DNA from: Massilia sp. WG5
GTDB taxonomy: Bacteria; Pseudomonadota; Gammaproteobacteria; Burkholderiales; Burkholderiaceae_D
DNA: 64,000 nucleotides
NCBI RefSeq assembly: GCF_001412595.2
Contig: NZ_CP012640.2
Coordinates: 4,526,001-4,590,000 of the forward strand
Reading direction: 5' to 3'
Shown here: positions 61,987-64,000 of the stretch, one piece after another
Layout: each line of letters begins with the position of its first letter
How positions within the stretch are numbered: the stretch's first letter is position 1
Program-made: the position numbers and the translations under genes
Notes under the pieces: model-generated
Seen by the model: the letters and a program-made list of their open reading frames with translations, nothing else
Told to the model about the DNA's origin: nothing
The model's database searches: none

Positions 61987-62643
61987 TCAGGCCGGCGCGA
62001 TGCTGGTCGCCGCATTGACGGCCAGCTGCGCGGCGAAGGCCCGCTGATAGGCCGGCCGCGCTTCGCCGCGCGCCACATAGGCGCCCAGCTTCGGAAATTC
62101 GTCGAGGATGCCCGACGGCCGCGCCCTGAGCAGCACCGACACCATCATCAGGTCGCCCGCGCTGAACGCGCCGTCGAGCCAGTCGGCATCGCCCAGGCGC
62201 GCCGACAACTGCCGCAGGCGCTGGCGGACGCGCTCCATGACCAGCGGGATGCGCTCCTGGGCCCAGGGCTTGTCGCCCTCGAGGATCCTGGCGGTGAAGA
62301 TGTCGAGGATCGGCGGCTCCACGGTATTCACGGCGGCGAACATCCACGCGACCGCGCGCGCCCGCGCGTTGGCCTCGGCCGGCAGCAGGCCGGGGAAACG
62401 CTGGGCGATATGCAACACGATCGCGCCGGTCTCGAACAGCGCGAGACCGTCTTCCTCGTAGGTCGGGATCTGGCCGAAAGGATGCAGGGCCAGATGCGCG
62501 GGCTCCTTCATCGCGCCGAAGGACAGCAGGCGCACCGCGTAGAGCTGGCCCGTTTCTTCGAGGGCCCAGCGCACGCGGGTATCGCGCGCCAGTCCCTTGC
62601 CGCCGTCGGGCGAACGTTCGAAGGCGGTGATCGTGATGCTCAT
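61987..62643 (-). CDS. Glutathione S-transferase family protein
   Basis: A 218-residue GST. The N-terminal thioredoxin fold has DTRVRWALEETGQLYAVRLL, HPFGQIPTYEEDGLALFETG and AIVLHIAQRFPGLLP; the C-terminal helical domain has DWLDGAFSAGDLMMVSVLLR. GAGGAGTCCTGCG lies before ATG 62643, which excludes the in-frame upstream extension. Convergent with the MFS gene, adjoining it without a gap. Substrate unknown. Confidence 0.92.
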   Translation of the reverse strand: MSITITAFERSPDGGKGLARDTRVRWALEETGQLYAVRLLSFGAMKEPAHLALHPFGQIPTYEEDGLALFETGAIVLHIAQRFPGLLPAEANARARAVAWMFAAVNTVEPPILDIFTARILEGDKPWAQERIPLVMERVRQRLRQLSARLGDADWLDGAFSAGDLMMVSVLLRARPSGILDEFPKLGAYVARGEARPAYQRAFAAQLAVNAATSIAPA

Positions 62644-62659
62644 CGCAGGACTCCTCGTA

Positions 62660-63058
62660 TCAGTAGCTGCCGAAGGGGAAGGGCCGCTTGGTGACGGCGA
62701 CCAGGACGATGTACGCGAACAGCGCCAGCGCCGCGGCAAACGCGGCCTGGCGCTGGCCGGGCGAGCGTCCGCGCTTCAATGCGACCGAGCCTAGCACGAT
62801 ATAGCCGAGCAGGGCCAGCACCTTGGCCGTCAGCCAGGGCTGCTGGCCCGGATAGCGATGGCTCCAGGCGGCCAGGCCGACGGCGCTGGCCAGCAGCAGG
62901 GTATCGACGATGTGCGGCGCGATGCGCACCCAGCGCCGGCCCAGCATGGGCGAGGCGCGCAGCATCCAGGCGCCGCGCAGCAGGAACAGCGTGCCCGAGA
63001 GGGCGACGCAGCCGATGTGGAAGTGCTTCAGGCTCAGGTAGTCGATGCGGTAGTCCAT
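62660..63058 (-). CDS. SirB2-family membrane protein
   Basis: A 132-residue inner-membrane protein with four hydrophobic segments: YLSLKHFHIGCVALSGTLFL, LGRRWVRIAPHIVDTLLLAS, WLTAKVLALLGYIVLGSVAL, and a final segment before KRPFPFG. These are SirB signatures. The start is ATG 63058, just inside the gap to the methyltransferase gene (five bases). Function unclear; the original SirB name reflects an invasion-regulator link in enteric bacteria that need not apply. Confidence 0.88.
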   Translation of the reverse strand: MDYRIDYLSLKHFHIGCVALSGTLFLLRGAWMLRASPMLGRRWVRIAPHIVDTLLLASAVGLAAWSHRYPGQQPWLTAKVLALLGYIVLGSVALKRGRSPGQRQAAFAAALALFAYIVLVAVTKRPFPFGSY

Positions 63059-63063
63059 GCGGA

Positions 63064-63825
63064 CTATGATACCGTCCCGATGCGCATGTTGATCGGCCAG
63101 CGGATGCTGCGCCTGAGGTTCGGATCGCCCCAGGCCTGTCCGATATCGTTGGCGAATGCCGTGAGCAGCGCTTCCTGCCCGGCTTCCTTCGCGCTCTTCA
63201 CGGCCGACCAGGTCGTGAGATAGCCCAGGAACTCGCTCAGGTGCCAGTCGAGGCGGATTTCCAGCGCGGGCGGCGCCAGTTCCTCGAAGGGGAAGTCGAT
63301 CGTCGCATAGCCCGTATCGACCAGCTTGCGCTCCGGTGGCCAGTAAGGACCGATCTCTTCCCAATAAAACTTCTGGAAACGTGCGTCGAGCGCGGGGTCG
63401 AGCTTCATCACGCCGTAGCTGACCAGCGCCAGGACCGCGCCCGGGACGGCGATCCTGCGCGCTTCCCGGTAAAAGGCCGGCAGGTCGAACCAGTGCGCGG
63501 CCTGGGCCGCCGTGATCAGGCTGGCGCTGGCATCGGGCAGGGGCAGCTGTTCGGCGGGCGCGCAGCGGTAATCGATGCGCTCGTCCGGGACCGCGTTCGC
63601 GATCTGGTCTTCGCTTGGATCGAGGCCGACCACCTTGCCGAAGTAAGGCGCAAGCAGCTGGGTCAGCTGGCCGTTGCCGCAGCCGACGTCGACGGCGAGT
63701 TGCTGGCCCGGCGCCTGCGATGCCAGGAAGGCCGCGAGCTGCGGCGGATACTCGGGCCGGAAGCGGGCGTAGGCGCGGCCGCCCTGGTCGAACCAGTTGC
63801 GGGATGGGGCCTTATTTGTCGGCAT
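63064..63825 (-). CDS. Class I SAM-dependent methyltransferase
   Basis: A 253-residue methyltransferase of the Methyltransf_11 type. Motif I is AVDVGCGNGQLTQLL with an acidic residue at VVGLDPSEDQI, then CAPAEQLPLPDASASLITAA and AHWFDLPAFYREARRIAVPG. Closely related to yeast TMT1/trans-aconitate-like and Crg1-like sequences (NWFDQGGRAYARFRPEYPP start). Substrate unknown. Its start overlaps the end of the next upstream gene by 14 bases. Confidence 0.9.
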   Translation of the reverse strand: MPTNKAPSRNWFDQGGRAYARFRPEYPPQLAAFLASQAPGQQLAVDVGCGNGQLTQLLAPYFGKVVGLDPSEDQIANAVPDERIDYRCAPAEQLPLPDASASLITAAQAAHWFDLPAFYREARRIAVPGAVLALVSYGVMKLDPALDARFQKFYWEEIGPYWPPERKLVDTGYATIDFPFEELAPPALEIRLDWHLSEFLGYLTTWSAVKSAKEAGQEALLTAFANDIGQAWGDPNLRRSIRWPINMRIGTVS

Positions 63826-64000
63826 GTGAACTTGCTCCTTTTGCTTGTGCTTTCGCGGTGGCGATACGGGCTGAAAAACCTTCGCGCTGCAGCGCTTCGG
63901 CAGCAGCTTCCAGCACCTGCCGCAGGGGATAGCCGATCTCCTGTTCGAGCCCGTCGATGGCGCCGAAGGTGGCGCGCCAATGACGTTCGAGCTTGGCCAC
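63812..64000 (-). CDS. C-terminal end of an unidentified protein (runs off window)
   Basis: The last 62 codons of a minus-strand gene. The frame is open to the final base, so the GTG there is probably not the start. The visible sequence (FGAIDGLEQEIGYPLRQVLE, AAAEALQREGFSARIATAKA) is helical and ends with a polar tail. It overlaps the methyltransferase start by 14 bases, implying one operon. No family recognised. Confidence 0.6.
   Translation of the reverse strand: MAKLERHWRATFGAIDGLEQEIGYPLRQVLEAAAEALQREGFSARIATAKAQAKGASSHADK

Overview
The window is GC-rich, densely packed chromosomal DNA from a free-living Gram-negative bacterium. Gene content and protein style point to Betaproteobacteria, most likely Oxalobacteraceae of the Massilia/Telluria/Janthinobacterium type: a PEP-CTERM protein, DUF2076, LytS/LytTR pair, TonB receptor, NasS/NasT, PuuD and intergenic GC-rich REP-like palindromes. 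The taxonomic call is inference. I saw no rRNA, tRNA, CRISPR array, transposase or prophage gene.

Region by region. (1) 1-7009: nucleoside salvage and catabolism operon: purine nucleoside phosphorylase (truncated by the window edge), deoB, deoC, a tandem-domain ALDH16-type aldehyde dehydrogenase, deoA and cdd, closed by a hairpin terminator. (2) 7203-10701: a PEP-CTERM protein, a DUF2076 protein and a minus-strand LytS-like kinase / LytTR regulator operon led by a possible 19-codon ORF. (3) 10867-15543: a long perfect inverted repeat, a TonB-dependent receptor and an exported six-hairpin-glycosidase-like protein. (4) 15563-18857: an 84-residue membrane protein resembling the kinase's membrane module and sharing its upstream region, a YafY/WYL regulator, GST, tandem VOC proteins and a GNAT enzyme. 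(5) 18868-31073: a complete reductive pyrimidine catabolic locus (RutR-like TetR, MocR-like regulator, omega-aminotransferase, mmsA, preT, preA, NCS1 permease, dihydropyrimidinase, ureidopropionase-like hydrolase). (6) 31202-37621: MHYT hybrid kinase, TIGR03118 lipoprotein, TorF-like porin, then an S8 protease / anti-sigma / ECF sigma operon. (7) 37793-43325: Nramp-like transporter, NtrC/sigma-54-type amt, LysR, membrane urate hydroxylase puuD, DUF2726 protein. (8) 43343-48675: RIFT-barrel-like exported protein, S9 peptidase and two tiny genes. (9) 48866-59040: nitrate assimilation: nasT, nasS, narK-type transporter, nirB, nirD, a flavoprotein and nitrate reductase. (10) 59121-64000: head-GIN protein, LysR/MFS pair, GST, SirB, methyltransferase and a gene cut by the window end.

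Much of the window is nitrogen and nucleobase scavenging. Deoxynucleosides are cleaved by the first operon. Uracil or thymine would be reduced and opened to beta-amino acids by the second. Urate oxidation, ammonium uptake and nitrate reduction complete the set. The best-resolved control region is the nitrate leader at 50655-50870. It has an NtrC-like site, a consensus sigma-54 promoter, two hairpins with A1/G4 hexaloops matching the ANTAR target pattern, and a 12-bp-stem terminator. The least explained pieces are the LytS-like kinase and its stand-alone membrane-module partner with a shared 103-bp upstream block, the sigma/anti-sigma/protease triad, and the two small genes divergent from nasT.
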